A stretch of 52,255 nucleotides of DNA from Burkholderiales bacterium (GCA_014860395.1 JACZJU010000050.1:1-52255); one strand, 5' to 3'. Shown: positions 1-10,311, counted from the first letter of the stretch. Notes: generated by a model not told the origin, from the letters alone. Made by a program: numbers and translations.

Positions 1-481
1 CCTGGGTCGAAGTTCCGACCTTGCTGTCGGTGTCGCGCTGCATGTTGACATAATCGATCTTGTAGATGCGCAGATAGGGCGTATCCGGCATCACCGCCAG
101 GTTGGGGCCGTCGAGTTCGTAGCGCATGTCCACCTGCTTGGCGATGCGCGCGAGCAGCTGCTGCAGCGTCTGGTCGATGGCGTTGAGCGTGACGTTGCCG
201 ACGATGCCGGAATGGATGTCGACGTTGAGCTTGGCATCGCGCGCCAGAGCGAACAGCAGCTCCTGCACCTTGACGTTGTTGACCACCACGCTATAGGTTT
301 CCGGCTGCGCAGCGGGTTTGGGCTGAGGCAATATGGGCGTGATCCGCACCGGTTCGGGAATGTCGCCCGCAGGCGCCGGTGCCGTGGCCTGCACATGTCC
401 GGGCGAGGGCTTCATCGGCTGAATGCCGCAACCGGCGATGAGCAGGCAGGTTGCAAACGTCAGCCCGGCTCTAAGATTCAT
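1..481 (-). CDS. mshL: MSHA-type pilus secretin MshL, N-terminal part (cut by window edge)
   Basis: Outer-membrane secretin of a type IV/MSHA-like pilus; only the first ~160 residues are in the window and the frame runs off the left edge. The start shows a lipoprotein signal with lipobox LIAGC (Cys near residue 18), a Pro/Ala-rich linker, then a secretin N-terminal (STN-like) domain (VVVNNVKVQELLFALARD, followed by NVDIHSGIVGNVTL). This combination is typical of MshL rather than PilQ or GspD, though those cannot be fully excluded. The start at 481 has GAGG just upstream; an in-frame ATG at 495 is an alternative. It follows mshM on the same strand after a 136-bp gap. Confidence 0.8.
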   Translation of the reverse strand, partial: MNLRAGLTFATCLLIAGCGIQPMKPSPGHVQATAPAPAGDIPEPVRITPILPQPKPAAQPETYSVVVNNVKVQELLFALARDAKLNVDIHSGIVGNVTLNAIDQTLQQLLARIAKQVDMRYELDGPNLAVMPDTPYLRIYKIDYVNMQRDTDSKVGTSTQ

Positions 482-617
482 ATCCCTCGCCATTGATATG
501 TATACGGTTTCCCTCGTGGATTATATAGCACAACTGTTTGGGCGCAATGCGCTCCCTGAACCGTTTGCCGCGCCGCGTTCGCGCGGTGCGCTGCGCGCGT
601 TTGCAGAGGCGAAAAAG

Positions 618-2087
618 CTACTGGCGGTTCTGGCTGCGCATGCGCTCCACGCTGCGCAGATAAGGGCCCGACTGCCTGTACACCATGGGCAGACTCTTGA
701 TGTGCTGATCGGCTTGGGCAGGCGTGGCGTAGAGCCCGTAGGCGAGGCGATAGTGCTGCCGGCCGTCGATCTTGACGCCGTAGAGATGGAAGTCCGTCAG
801 GTCAAGATGTTCCGGTGCGGCGCGCGCGAGCAGTCCCTCTACCGCGCGCAGGTGCTGCGCGTCGGCGGTGTACAGCTGAATCGAATAGTGGTCGCCGGGC
901 GCGCCTTTGAGCCATTCCTGCGTGGCGTCAAAGCGCGCGCGTGTGAGTGCTCCAGCAGGTGGCGGCGGCAGGTAATTGCGCGAGTCTGCCCCGGCGCTGC
1001 CGGCGGCCGGTGCTGGCGGCCGTTCTCGAGGCGGTGCGGCTGCGGGCGTTGCGAGGACGTCGACTGACGCAGCTGCGGCGCGAGCTGTTGCGGTCATGGA
1101 AGCGGGGGGCGCGGGCGCCGGCTGCGCCTGTAGCGCGCCGTTCGCGCTCGCTTGCGTGGAAGCGGGCGCCGATGATGGCGGCGTCGATGGCGAGAGCAGG
1201 TAGTGCAGACCCAGTCCCAACGCCAGCCCCGCGGCCACGCCGCCTGCTGCCAGCCCGATCCTGGACCTGCTCGCAGCCGGGCGGTGGAACTCGGAGTCGC
1301 GGATGGCGCGGTCGACGTGCCTTGCGGTGATGCCGTGCTCGTCGTCGGCGAAGGCGGCAAGCAGGGACTTGTCGGCGAGTATATTGACGCGCCGGGTCAG
1401 GCCCTCCGAGGCTTTGACGATACGGCGTACCGCTTCCGGGGCGAATACCTTGGGCCCGCGGTAGCCGGCAGCGCGCATGCGGAAGTCCAGGTAGGCCTCG
1501 ATGTCGGAGCGCGCGAGCGGCTCCAGGCGGAAGCTGTGGGTGATGCGCTCCTTCAGCGGGCGCATCTGCGGCATCGACAGATGCGCATCCAGTTCGGGCT
1601 GGCCGAAGAGCACGATCTGCATCAGTTTCGCGTGGCTGGTCTCGAGGTTGGACAGCAGCCGGATCTGCTCCAGCGTTTCCTGCGGCATGGCATGGGCTTC
1701 GTCGATCAGCACCACCACGCGCCGGCCCTGGCTGTAGAGCCGGATCAGGTGGTCCTGCAGCGCGCGCAACAGCAGCGGCTGGCGTTGCGCGCTGCTGTCA
1801 ATTTCCAGTTCGTCGGCGATGGCGTAGAGGATTTCATCGCGTGCGAGCGAGGGGTTGGACAGCAGTATGGTGTCGACATGTCCGGGCACGCGCTCCATCA
1901 GCACCCGGCACAGCATGGTCTTGCCGCTGCCAACTTCGCCGGACACCTTGATGATGCCTTCATCGTGAGTAATGGCGTAGAGCAGCGCCTCCAGCGTCGC
2001 GCCGCGGTTGGCGCCGGCGAAGAAGAAATCGGTGTGCGGGGTGATGCGAAACGGCGGCTCGTCCAGACCGAAGTGGTTGAGGTACAT
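618..2087 (-). CDS. mshM: MSHA/GspA-type AAA+ ATPase MshM with SPOR-like C-terminus
   Basis: Cytoplasmic AAA+ ATPase of the ExeA/GspA/MshM family, thought to help assemble the secretin through the peptidoglycan. Seen: the family opening MYLNHFGLDEPPF, Walker A GEVGSGKT (50-57), Walker B VVVLIDEAH (124-132), one membrane helix at about 277-298, a long Ala/Pro-rich periplasmic linker, and a C-terminal ~90-residue domain that reads like SPOR (IQLYTADAQHLRAVEGLL...YRLAYGLYATPAQA). The SPOR-like tail would place its end in the periplasm on peptidoglycan. It starts 8 bp after the upstream HTH gene, so the two are probably co-transcribed. Confidence 0.85.
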   Translation of the reverse strand: MYLNHFGLDEPPFRITPHTDFFFAGANRGATLEALLYAITHDEGIIKVSGEVGSGKTMLCRVLMERVPGHVDTILLSNPSLARDEILYAIADELEIDSSAQRQPLLLRALQDHLIRLYSQGRRVVVLIDEAHAMPQETLEQIRLLSNLETSHAKLMQIVLFGQPELDAHLSMPQMRPLKERITHSFRLEPLARSDIEAYLDFRMRAAGYRGPKVFAPEAVRRIVKASEGLTRRVNILADKSLLAAFADDEHGITARHVDRAIRDSEFHRPAASRSRIGLAAGGVAAGLALGLGLHYLLSPSTPPSSAPASTQASANGALQAQPAPAPPASMTATARAAAASVDVLATPAAAPPRERPPAPAAGSAGADSRNYLPPPPAGALTRARFDATQEWLKGAPGDHYSIQLYTADAQHLRAVEGLLARAAPEHLDLTDFHLYGVKIDGRQHYRLAYGLYATPAQADQHIKSLPMVYRQSGPYLRSVERMRSQNRQ

Positions 2088-2095
2088 GGCGCCGG

Positions 2096-2245
2096 CTATT
2101 TCCTTTCCTGCTGTCCCAGGCGCGAGTACAGCGTGGTGCGGTTGATGCCGAGCAGTTTCGCCGCCTGGCTGACGTTGCCGGGGGTAAGGCGCAAGCCCGC
2201 CTGTATGTAGCCCTGTTCCCAGGCCCGCGATGGCCCCTTAGTCAT
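2096..2245 (-). CDS. Stand-alone Fis-type helix-turn-helix protein, 49 residues
   Basis: Almost the whole protein is one HTH_8/Fis domain like the DNA-binding end of NtrC-family activators (LTPGNVSQAAKLLGINRTTLYSRL). No receiver or sigma-54 AAA+ domain is present. The ATG at 2245 is chosen because it overlaps the stop of the ABC ATPase (ATGACTAA), a layout that suggests translational coupling; the longer frame to 2299 lies within the ABC gene. It may be a small regulator of the pilus genes or a relic of a larger NtrC-type activator. The domain call is clear; its role is inference. Confidence 0.6.
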   Translation of the reverse strand: MTKGPSRAWEQGYIQAGLRLTPGNVSQAAKLLGINRTTLYSRLGQQERK

Positions 2246-2969
2246 GAGCGCCGCTTTTGATGCACTTGAGGAAGGCGTCTTCCATCGAGTCCCCGGCAAA
2301 GTCCTGCATCAGCGCGCGCGGGCTGCCGGAGAAGCATACGCGGCCCTGGTGCAGCACCACCGTGTATTCGCAGATCTCCTCGACGTCGGACAGGGCATGT
2401 GAAGTGAAGAACAGGGTGCGGCCCTGTTGGCGCAGTTCCCGCAGAAGTTGCTTCACGCGCGCGCGCGCCAGCGGGTCCAGCCCGCTCATCGGTTCATCCA
2501 GAATGAGCAGGTCGGGCTCGGCCAGCAGGCAGGCTGCCAGCCCCAGTTTTTGCGTCATGCCTTTCGAATACGAGCGCACCGGCTTGTCCAGCGCCGCTGC
2601 GTCCAGATCGAGAGCGGCGAACATGGCGCGCACCCTGTCCTCGTCGGCGCTGCGCTCATCCAGCGTGAGCATATAGCCGAGGAAATCGCGGCCGGTGAGG
2701 AAATAGGGCGGCATGAACCGCTCCGGCAGAAAGGCCAGCCGCGCGCGGGCGCGGCTATCGGTATGGCGGGTGCCGAAAATCTCGATGCTGCCGCCGTCTA
2801 CGTGGCAGAAGTCGAGCAGGCATTTGATCAGGGTGGTCTTGCCGGCGCCGTTGACGCCGATCAGGCCGAATGCCGCCCCGGTGGCGACCTCGAGGTCGAT
2901 CCCCTGCAGCACTGCCTGTTGGCCGTAACTTTTCCTGACCTGGTCGAAACGGACAGCCGACTGTGCCAT
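2238..2969 (-). CDS. ABC transporter ATP-binding protein (ABC-2 type)
   Basis: ATPase subunit of an exporter-type ABC system. Seen: Walker A GVNGAGKTT (38-46), signature YSKGM (134-138), Walker B LLILDEP (154-160), and an H-loop FFTSHALSDVEE. Length of 243 residues is usual. The ATG at 2969 is preferred over the longer frame to 3062, because the extra sequence is the dispersed hairpin leader and encodes low-complexity residues. No permease gene is adjacent on this strand; downstream come the small HTH gene and mshM. The substrate is unknown. Confidence 0.85.
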   Translation of the reverse strand: MAQSAVRFDQVRKSYGQQAVLQGIDLEVATGAAFGLIGVNGAGKTTLIKCLLDFCHVDGGSIEIFGTRHTDSRARARLAFLPERFMPPYFLTGRDFLGYMLTLDERSADEDRVRAMFAALDLDAAALDKPVRSYSKGMTQKLGLAACLLAEPDLLILDEPMSGLDPLARARVKQLLRELRQQGRTLFFTSHALSDVEEICEYTVVLHQGRVCFSGSPRALMQDFAGDSMEDAFLKCIKSGAHD

Positions 2970-2989
2970 TGTTGCCGTAAGACCTTTTT

Positions 2990-3104
2990 CAAAATGAGGG
3001 GACACCCCTGCGGGGACTTTCCCCTCCAGGGGGATCGAGACCTTCGGGGCGCCTCCCCTCATACCCCCTAAATCGGGGGCGATTTCGGTAATTTTGAAAT
3101 GGCC
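2990..3104 (-). repeat. Dispersed two-hairpin leader, copy A
   Basis: Read on the minus strand, stem 1 is GGCCATTTC/GAAATCGCC (one mismatch). It is followed by CCGATTTAGGGGG and a second, expanded G/C hairpin opening with TATGAGGGGA and closing with TCCCCTCATTTTG. It ends about 20 nt before the ABC ATPase start at 2969. This copy has the longest second hairpin, with extra C-rich/G-rich segments inside the loop. Confidence 0.65.
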
Positions 3105-3245
3105 TTTAAGCCATCTTGCGAAGTGCCCACTATATCAGGCCGCGGCGCGGCAATGTCGCGGTGGAAACCCGCGCAATCCGCCTGGGCGCGGCGGCGCGGC
3201 CGTCTGGTAGAATAGCCGCCCCGCGTATCTTTCTGACGCCGCTCC

Positions 3246-4067
3246 GTGCCGATGATCCCCGCAACAGACAATCTGGTCGAAGTCGACAACGTAAACTTCG
3301 CCTATGACCGCCGACCGATCCTCAAGGGCGTCAACCTCGACATCCGTCGTGGCCAGGTGGTGGCGATCATGGGGCTGTCCGGCTGCGGCAAGACCACGCT
3401 GCTGCGCCTCATCGGCGGAGCGTTGCATCCCACCAAAGGCGAGGTGCGCGTGGACGGCCAGTCGGTGGCCAAGCTGAACCACGAGGAACGCTTCGCGCTG
3501 CGCCGCAAGATGGGGATGCTGTTCCAGTTCGGCGCCCTGTTTACGGACATGTCATGCTACGACAATGTCGCCTTCCAGATGCGCGAGCACACGGATTTGC
3601 CGGAACAGTTGATCGACGACCTGGTGCTGATGAAACTGCAGGCGGTGGGCCTGCGCGGCGCGCAGCATCTCATGCCGGCGGAGCTTTCCGGCGGGATGGC
3701 GAGGCGCGTGGCGCTGGCGCGCACTACGGCGCTCGATCCGATGCTGATCATGTACGATGAGCCGTTCGCCGGCCTGGACCCGGTTTCGATGGGCGTTATC
3801 GGCCAGTTGATCCGGCGCCTGAATGACGCGCTCGGCGCCACATCCATCATCGTCACCCACGACGTGGCCGAGGCGCTGGAGATCGTCGATTACGTATATT
3901 TCATGTCCGACGGCCTGATCGTCACCCAGGGAACGCCGGACGAGCTACGCGCCTCCGACAAGCCGTTCGTGCACCAGTTCGTCTACGGCGAGACGGACGG
4001 GCCGATGCCGTTCCACTATCCGGCCGACGACTACGCGCGCGATCTGCACGCCGGAGAAGCGAGATGA
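3246..4067 (+). CDS. mlaF: MlaF, ATPase of the Mla phospholipid transport system
   Basis: ATP-binding subunit of the inner-membrane MlaFEDB complex that moves phospholipids between the membranes to keep outer-membrane asymmetry. Seen: Walker A GLSGCGKT (43-50), signature [13 protein letters not shown], Walker [14 protein letters not shown] and the MlaF-type C-terminal extension. Start is GTG 3246 or ATG 3252; neither has a strong ribosome site. Its stop overlaps mlaE by 4 bp (ATGA). First gene of the mla operon, divergent from the ABC ATPase; a TAGAAT hexamer at 3208-3213 could be its -10 box. Confidence 0.95.
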   Translation: MPMIPATDNLVEVDNVNFAYDRRPILKGVNLDIRRGQVVAIMGLSGCGKTTLLRLIGGALHPTKGEVRVDGQSVAKLNHEERFALRRKMGMLFQFGALFTDMSCYDNVAFQMREHTDLPEQLIDDLVLMKLQAVGLRGAQHLMPAELSGGMARRVALARTTALDPMLIMYDEPFAGLDPVSMGVIGQLIRRLNDALGATSIIVTHDVAEALEIVDYVYFMSDGLIVTQGTPDELRASDKPFVHQFVYGETDGPMPFHYPADDYARDLHAGEAR

Positions 4068-4855
4068 CCGCGCTGACCGATTTTCTTGAAAGCCTGGGCG
4101 CGCGCGCGATCGGCGCGGTCCACCAGCTGGGGTTCGCCAGCCACTTTCTGCTTTTGACTCTGCGCAACTCCGGCATGTGCCTGCGCCGCTTCTCCCTGGT
4201 GGTGCGCGAGATCTATTCCGTCGGCGTGCTGTCGCTGGTCATCATCGTGGTGTCGGGCATGTTCGTCGGCATGGTGCTGGGCCTGCAGGGCTACGATACT
4301 CTGGAGCGCTACGGTTCGTCCTCGGCGCTGGGCGTGCTGGTGGCGCTGTCGCTGGTGCGCGAACTCGGGCCGGTGGTGGCGGGGCTGCTGTTTGCCAGCC
4401 GCGCCGGCTCGGCCATCACCGCGGAAATCGGCTTGATGAAGGCGACCGAGCAGCTGGCGGCGATGGAAATGATGGCGGTGGACCCGATCGCGCGGGTGAT
4501 CGCGCCGCGCTTCTGGGCCGGCGTCATTTCGATGCCGCTCCTGGCGGCGATGTTTTCGGCGATGGGCGTGTTCGGCGGGTATCTGGTCGGCGTGCGGCTG
4601 ATCGGGGTCGATGAGGGCTCGTTCTGGTCGCAGATGCAGGCCGCAGTCGACCTCCGCGAGGACATACTCAACGGTGTGATCAAGAGCGTGGTGTTCGGCG
4701 TGGCAGTCAGCTGGATCGCGGTGTTCCAGGGCTACGACGCTCCGCCCACCGCCGAGGGCGTATCGCGTGCGACCACGCGCACGGTGGTCACCTCGTCGCT
4801 GTCTATACTCGCGCTGGATTTCATTCTGACTGCATTCATGTTTCGAGGGGCTTAA
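4064..4855 (+). CDS. mlaE: MlaE, permease of the Mla system
   Basis: Inner-membrane permease of the MlaE/YrbE family, 263 residues. Several hydrophobic helices are visible, including [22 protein letters not shown] and the family-typical stretch [31 protein letters not shown], a strong marker of this family. It overlaps mlaF by ATGA and is followed 2 bp later by mlaD, so F, E and D are expected to be made together. No abnormalities. Confidence 0.95.
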   Translation: MTALTDFLESLGARAIGAVHQLGFASHFLLLTLRNSGMCLRRFSLVVREIYSVGVLSLVIIVVSGMFVGMVLGLQGYDTLERYGSSSALGVLVALSLVRELGPVVAGLLFASRAGSAITAEIGLMKATEQLAAMEMMAVDPIARVIAPRFWAGVISMPLLAAMFSAMGVFGGYLVGVRLIGVDEGSFWSQMQAAVDLREDILNGVIKSVVFGVAVSWIAVFQGYDAPPTAEGVSRATTRTVVTSSLSILALDFILTAFMFRGA

Positions 4856-4857
4856 AG

Positions 4858-5340
4858 ATGATGACGCGTAAGACGCTGGACCTGTGGGCGGGCGTGTTTG
4901 TCGCCCTGGGCTTGGGCGCGCTCCTGTTCCTGGCCATGAAGGTGGGAAATCTCGCCTCCTTCTCCGCCGCACCGACGTACCGGGTCATGGCGAATTTTGA
5001 TAACATTGGTGGCCTGAAGAAGCGCGCGCCGGTGAAAAGCGCCGGCGTGGTCGTCGGGCGGGTCGAGGACATAGGCTTCGACCCCGAAACCTACGAGGCG
5101 GCGGTTACGTTCGCCATCGACAAGCGCTACCAGTTTCCGAAGGACACCTCGGCGAAGATTCTGACGGCTGGCCTGCTCGGCGAGCAGTATGTGGGTCTTT
5201 CGCCCGGTGGCGACGTCGCGATGCTGAAGGATGGCGACAAGCTCAAACTCACCCAGTCCGCCGTGGTGCTGGAGAACCTGATCAGCCAGTTCCTGTTCAG
5301 CAAGGCGGCAGACGGCGGCAATAATAAAGACGGCAAATGA
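4858..5340 (+). CDS. mlaD: MlaD, MCE-domain lipid-binding protein
   Basis: Single-pass inner-membrane protein with a periplasmic MCE domain that forms the hexameric lipid channel on MlaE. Seen: N-terminal helix (LWAGVFVALGLGALLFLAMKVG), then the MCE signature (FDNIGGLKKRAPVKSAGVVVGRVEDIGFD) and the downstream LGEQYVGLSPGG. 160 residues is a normal short MlaD. ATG at 4858 or 4861. Its stop overlaps mlaA by 4 bp. Confidence 0.95.
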   Translation: MMTRKTLDLWAGVFVALGLGALLFLAMKVGNLASFSAAPTYRVMANFDNIGGLKKRAPVKSAGVVVGRVEDIGFDPETYEAAVTFAIDKRYQFPKDTSAKILTAGLLGEQYVGLSPGGDVAMLKDGDKLKLTQSAVVLENLISQFLFSKAADGGNNKDGK

Positions 5341-6086
5341 AAAGAAACCTGATCATGCTGCGGCGTTTTTCGGTATTGCTGATGGTCGGCGGCCTCGCGG
5401 GGTGCGCCACGACCGGCGGCAATCCCGACGACCCGCTCGAAGGCTATAACCGTGCGATGTTCAGCTTCAACGACAGCGTGGACAAGGCCGTCATCAAGCC
5501 GGTGGCGCAAGGCTACAAGGCGGTGATGCCGGGGTTCGCGCGCACCGGGGTGAGCAACTTTTTCTCCAACCTGGGCGATGTCTGGATCGGCATCAACAAC
5601 GTCCTGCAAGGCAAGCCCGGCGACGGCGTGAGCGATTTCGGCCGCTTCGCGATAAACACGACCATGGGTATCCTGGGACTGCTCGATGTCGCCAGCGACG
5701 CCGGGCTGGAAAAGCACAACGAGGATTTCGGCCAGACCCTGGGCCGCTGGGGCGTGGGCAGTGGCGCTTACGTGGTTCTGCCCTTCCTGGGGCCGAGCAG
5801 CGTGCGCGACGGCTTCAGTGTGCTCGCCGTCGACTGGCATGGCGACCCGGTGCGGCGTGTAGGCGACGTTCCGACGCGTAACGAACTCTATGGCGTGCGC
5901 ATCATCGACACCCGCGCCAACCTGCTCGACGCAAGCCGGTTGCTGGAAGAGGCGGCGCTGGACCGCTATTCTTATGTGCGCGGCGCATTCCTGCAGCGCC
6001 GCCGCAGCCTGGTCTACGACGGCAATCCGCCGCGCGAGCCTGATCCGGAAGATGTCGACACCGGCGCACAAGGGAGCACACGCTAA
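5337..6086 (+). CDS. mlaA: MlaA (VacJ) outer-membrane lipoprotein
   Basis: Outer-membrane lipoprotein that removes misplaced phospholipids from the outer leaflet and passes them to MlaC. Seen: lipoprotein signal with lipobox LAGC (Cys23) and the VacJ core (DPLEGYNRAMFSFNDSVDK, ISNNVLQGKP-like segment, GRWGVGSGAYVVLPFLGPSSVRD). In E. coli mlaA lies apart from mlaFEDCB; here it sits between mlaD and mlaC. It overlaps mlaD by 4 bp and ends 2 bp before mlaC, so it is firmly inside the operon. Confidence 0.95.
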   Translation: MKRNLIMLRRFSVLLMVGGLAGCATTGGNPDDPLEGYNRAMFSFNDSVDKAVIKPVAQGYKAVMPGFARTGVSNFFSNLGDVWIGINNVLQGKPGDGVSDFGRFAINTTMGILGLLDVASDAGLEKHNEDFGQTLGRWGVGSGAYVVLPFLGPSSVRDGFSVLAVDWHGDPVRRVGDVPTRNELYGVRIIDTRANLLDASRLLEEAALDRYSYVRGAFLQRRRSLVYDGNPPREPDPEDVDTGAQGSTR

Positions 6087-6088
6087 CC

Positions 6089-6712
6089 ATGATCAGACTG
6101 ATATCCGCATTTTGTCTTTCCCTGCTGGCAGCCTCGGCCGGCGCGGAAGATATCGCGCCCGACGCCCTGATCAAGGGTATTTCCGACGACGTGATCGGCA
6201 TCATCAAACAGGACAAGGACATCAAGGCCGGCGACCGCAAGAAGATCGATGCACTGGTCGATGCCAAGGTCCTGCCGCATTTCAACTTCGCCCGCATGAC
6301 GGCGCTCGCCATGGGACGCAACTGGCCCAAGGCGAATGCGGCGCAACGCGACGCGCTGATCACCGAATTTCGCAACCTGCTGGTGCGCACCTATTCGGGC
6401 GCTTTGTCCACGTACAAGGACGAGGTGATCGAGTTCAAACCGCTGCGCGCTGCCCCCGGAGACACCGACGTCACCGTCAGGACCCAGGTGAAACGGCCGG
6501 GTAACGCCCCGGTGAGTATCGACTACAGCATGGAGAAGACGCCGACCGGCTGGAAGGTCTACGACGTCGTGGTCGGCGGCGTAAGCTTGGTGACCAACTA
6601 TCGCGACAGCTTCAACGCCGAGATTCGCGCGAGCGGCGTGGATGGCTTGATCAAATCGCTCTCGGACAAGAACCGCTCCCTGGAACCCCAGGGCGGCGCC
6701 GCATCCAAGTGA
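6089..6712 (+). CDS. mlaC: MlaC, periplasmic phospholipid carrier
   Basis: Soluble periplasmic shuttle between MlaA and the MlaFEDB complex. Seen: a cleavable signal peptide (LISAFCLSLLAASAGA, cut before EDIAP) and the MlaC/Ttg2D fold markers (FNFARMTALAMGRNWPKANAAQ, VYDVVVGGVSLVTNYRDSF). 207 residues is the normal length. The stop overlaps the GTG start of mlaB. Confidence 0.93.
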   Translation: MIRLISAFCLSLLAASAGAEDIAPDALIKGISDDVIGIIKQDKDIKAGDRKKIDALVDAKVLPHFNFARMTALAMGRNWPKANAAQRDALITEFRNLLVRTYSGALSTYKDEVIEFKPLRAAPGDTDVTVRTQVKRPGNAPVSIDYSMEKTPTGWKVYDVVVGGVSLVTNYRDSFNAEIRASGVDGLIKSLSDKNRSLEPQGGAASK

Positions 6713-6996
6713 TCTCCCAGGAAGGAGACCGGCTGCTGTTGCAAGGCCCGGTCACGATCGACACTGTCTCCGCGCTTTTGACGCAAGCGTGCACGCTGCT
6801 CGCGCCGGGCGTGGCGGTGCTCGATTTCAAAGGCGTCACGGAAGTGGACTCGGCGGCGGTAGCGCTGGCCCTGGAGTGCCTGCGCGAGGCGCGCCGGCGC
6901 AAGCTTGCGCTGTCGCTTGCCAACCTGCCCGAATCGATGCAGCACCTGGCCGAACTCTACGCCGTATCCGAACTGTTGCTGGGCCAGCCCGCCTGA
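6709..6996 (+). CDS. mlaB: MlaB, STAS-domain subunit of the Mla complex
   Basis: Small cytoplasmic STAS-domain protein (95 residues) that binds MlaF and stabilises the transporter. Seen: the STAS pattern with VAVLDFKGVTEVDSAAVALALECLREARRR. Starts with GTG overlapping the mlaC stop (GTGA), so it depends on coupled translation. Sequence similarity in this family is low, and the assignment rests on the STAS pattern plus position at the end of mlaFEDAC. Confidence 0.85.
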   Translation: MISQEGDRLLLQGPVTIDTVSALLTQACTLLAPGVAVLDFKGVTEVDSAAVALALECLREARRRKLALSLANLPESMQHLAELYAVSELLLGQPA

Positions 6997-7027
6997 ACGC
7001 TCGCCCCGCCGTGGCGCGGCGCCGCAT

Positions 7028-7933
7028 ATGAACCCCGCGATCCAAATCCAACAGGTGTACAAGCGCTTCGGCACAGTCCAAGCGCTCTGCGGAATCGACC
7101 TTCAGGTCGAGCAGGGCGAGTTTTTCGGCCTGCTTGGTCCCAACGGTGCGGGCAAGACGACGCTGATCAACATTCTTGCCGGCCTGGCGCGCGCCGACAG
7201 CGGCAGCGTGCGCGTCCTCGGGCACGACGTCGTCACCGAGTATCGGGAATCGCGCCGGGCGCTGGGTGTGGTCCCGCAGGAACTGGTGTTCGATCCCTTT
7301 TTCAGCGTGCGCGAAACCCTGCGCATCCAGTCCGGCTACTTCGGACTGAAGCGCAACGACGCCTGGATAGACGAGGTCATGCACCACCTGGACCTGACCG
7401 GCAAAGCCGATGCCAATATGCGTTCGCTCTCTGGCGGGATGAAGCGGCGCGTGCTGGTGGCGCAGGCGCTGGTGCATAAGCCGCCGGTGATCGTGCTCGA
7501 CGAGCCCACGGCGGGTGTCGACGTGGAGTTGCGTCAGGGGCTGTGGGAATTCGTGCGCGGCTTGAACCGCGACGGCCACACCATCGTGCTCACCACGCAC
7601 TACCTGGAGGAAGCCGAGGCCTTGTGCGCGCGCATCGCGATGCTGAAACAGGGGCGCGTGGTCGCGCTCGATACCACCAGCAACCTGATGAACCGCAGGG
7701 ACAGCCTGTATCTGCGGCTGCGTTTGTCCGGCGCCGCTTTGCCGGCGGCGCTCGCCGAGCGGGTGCGCGACAGCCACGACGCGACGCATACGCTGCGCGT
7801 GCGCAGCTATGCCGAGGTAGAGGGCGTGCTCGCCCAGGTGCGCGAGGCCGGCGCGCAGATCGAGGAACTGGAGCTGCTGCAGCCCGATCTGGAAGATGTG
7901 TTCGTGCAGATCATGAAAGACGCTAAAGGTTGA
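7028..7933 (+). CDS. yadG: YadG-like ABC transporter ATP-binding protein
   Basis: ATPase of an ABC-2 exporter, 301 residues. Seen: LGPNGAGKTTLINILAG (Walker A), LSGGMKRRVLVAQAL (signature), VIVLDEPTAGVDVELRQ (Walker B), TTHYLEEAE (H-loop), and a C-terminal extension ending LQPDLEDVFVQIMKD as in YadG/drug-exporter ATPases. The ATG at 7028 starts the conserved NPAIQIQQVYKRFG; the longer upstream frame overlaps mlaB. It lies 31 bp after mlaB and just before its permease. The substrate is unknown; a role in envelope homeostasis is inferred from position. Confidence 0.88.
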   Translation: MNPAIQIQQVYKRFGTVQALCGIDLQVEQGEFFGLLGPNGAGKTTLINILAGLARADSGSVRVLGHDVVTEYRESRRALGVVPQELVFDPFFSVRETLRIQSGYFGLKRNDAWIDEVMHHLDLTGKADANMRSLSGGMKRRVLVAQALVHKPPVIVLDEPTAGVDVELRQGLWEFVRGLNRDGHTIVLTTHYLEEAEALCARIAMLKQGRVVALDTTSNLMNRRDSLYLRLRLSGAALPAALAERVRDSHDATHTLRVRSYAEVEGVLAQVREAGAQIEELELLQPDLEDVFVQIMKDAKG

Positions 7934-7938
7934 ATTCC

Positions 7939-8694
7939 ATGTCCGGATTTGGCACGTTGCTGTACAAGGAACTGCTGCGCTTCTGGAAAGTGGCGTTTCA
8001 GACCGTCGCCGCACCGGTGCTGACCACGCTGCTGTATCTGCTGATCTTTTCGCACGTGATGCAGGGGCGCGCGCCGGTCTACGGCGAGGTGCCCTACGCG
8101 GCGTTTTTGGTGCCGGGGCTGGTAATGATGGCGGTGCTGCAAAACGCCTTCGCCAACAGCTCGTCCAGCCTGATTCAGTCCAAGGTCACGGGCAATATTA
8201 TTTTTGTGCTGCTGCCGCCGCTGTCCAGCTGGGATTTCTTCGCCGCTTACGTACTCGCTTCCGTGGTGCGCGGCATGGCTGTCGGGGCAGGGGTGCTGCT
8301 GGTGTCGCTGGCTTTCGTCACGCTCAGTTTCGAGCACCCGCTGTGGATAATCGCATTCGCCCTCACCGGCAGTGCTATTCTGGGCACGCTGGGGCTGGTC
8401 GCCGGCATCTGGGCGGAAAAGTTCGACCAGGTGGCGGCGTTCCAGAGCTTTCTCATCATGCCGCTCACGTTTCTGTCCGGGGTTTTCTATTCGATACATT
8501 CGTTGCCCGCGTTCTGGCAGGGGCTGTCGCGGTTCAACCCATTTTTCTACATGATAGACGGGTTTCGTTACGGCTTTTTCGGCGTGTCCGACATCAACCC
8601 TGCTTTGAGTCTGGCCATCGCGCTGGCCAACCTGCTGGTTTTCGCCGCCGCTACGCTCGCGTTGCTCAAGCGCGGATATAAACTACGCCACTGA
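7939..8694 (+). CDS. yadH: YadH-like ABC-2 permease
   Basis: Membrane partner of the preceding ATPase, 251 residues with about six hydrophobic helices. It aligns by eye with E. coli YadH, including the LTFLSGVFYSIHSLPAFWQGLSRFNP-type motif near the C-terminus and a final QRG/KRGYKLR tail. ATG at 7939 is favoured by AAAGG about ten bases upstream; a TTG at 7930 would overlap the ATPase stop. The pair probably forms a homodimeric exporter. Confidence 0.87.
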   Translation: MSGFGTLLYKELLRFWKVAFQTVAAPVLTTLLYLLIFSHVMQGRAPVYGEVPYAAFLVPGLVMMAVLQNAFANSSSSLIQSKVTGNIIFVLLPPLSSWDFFAAYVLASVVRGMAVGAGVLLVSLAFVTLSFEHPLWIIAFALTGSAILGTLGLVAGIWAEKFDQVAAFQSFLIMPLTFLSGVFYSIHSLPAFWQGLSRFNPFFYMIDGFRYGFFGVSDINPALSLAIALANLLVFAAATLALLKRGYKLRH

Positions 8695-8708
8695 GAACCC
8701 GTAGCAAA

Positions 8709-8782
8709 AGTCATTTTGTTACGGTCTGACTTAGGGAAGCACGAGGGGAGGCGCCCCGAAGGGGATTTCCCCTCATATTGTT
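8709..8782 (+). repeat. Dispersed two-hairpin leader, copy B
   Basis: Begins 15 bp after the permease stop. Stem 1 is degenerate here (GTCATTTTGTTACGG), but the core CTGACTTAGGGA is kept, followed by AGCACGAGGGGA, a G/C hairpin and TTCCCCTCATATTGTTAC. It ends about 20 nt before ibaG, whose own ribosome site (AAAGGACG) follows the leader. Confidence 0.6.
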
Positions 8783-8803
8783 ACAGACACTGAAAGGACG
8801 ACC

Positions 8804-10311
<1,508 letters not shown>

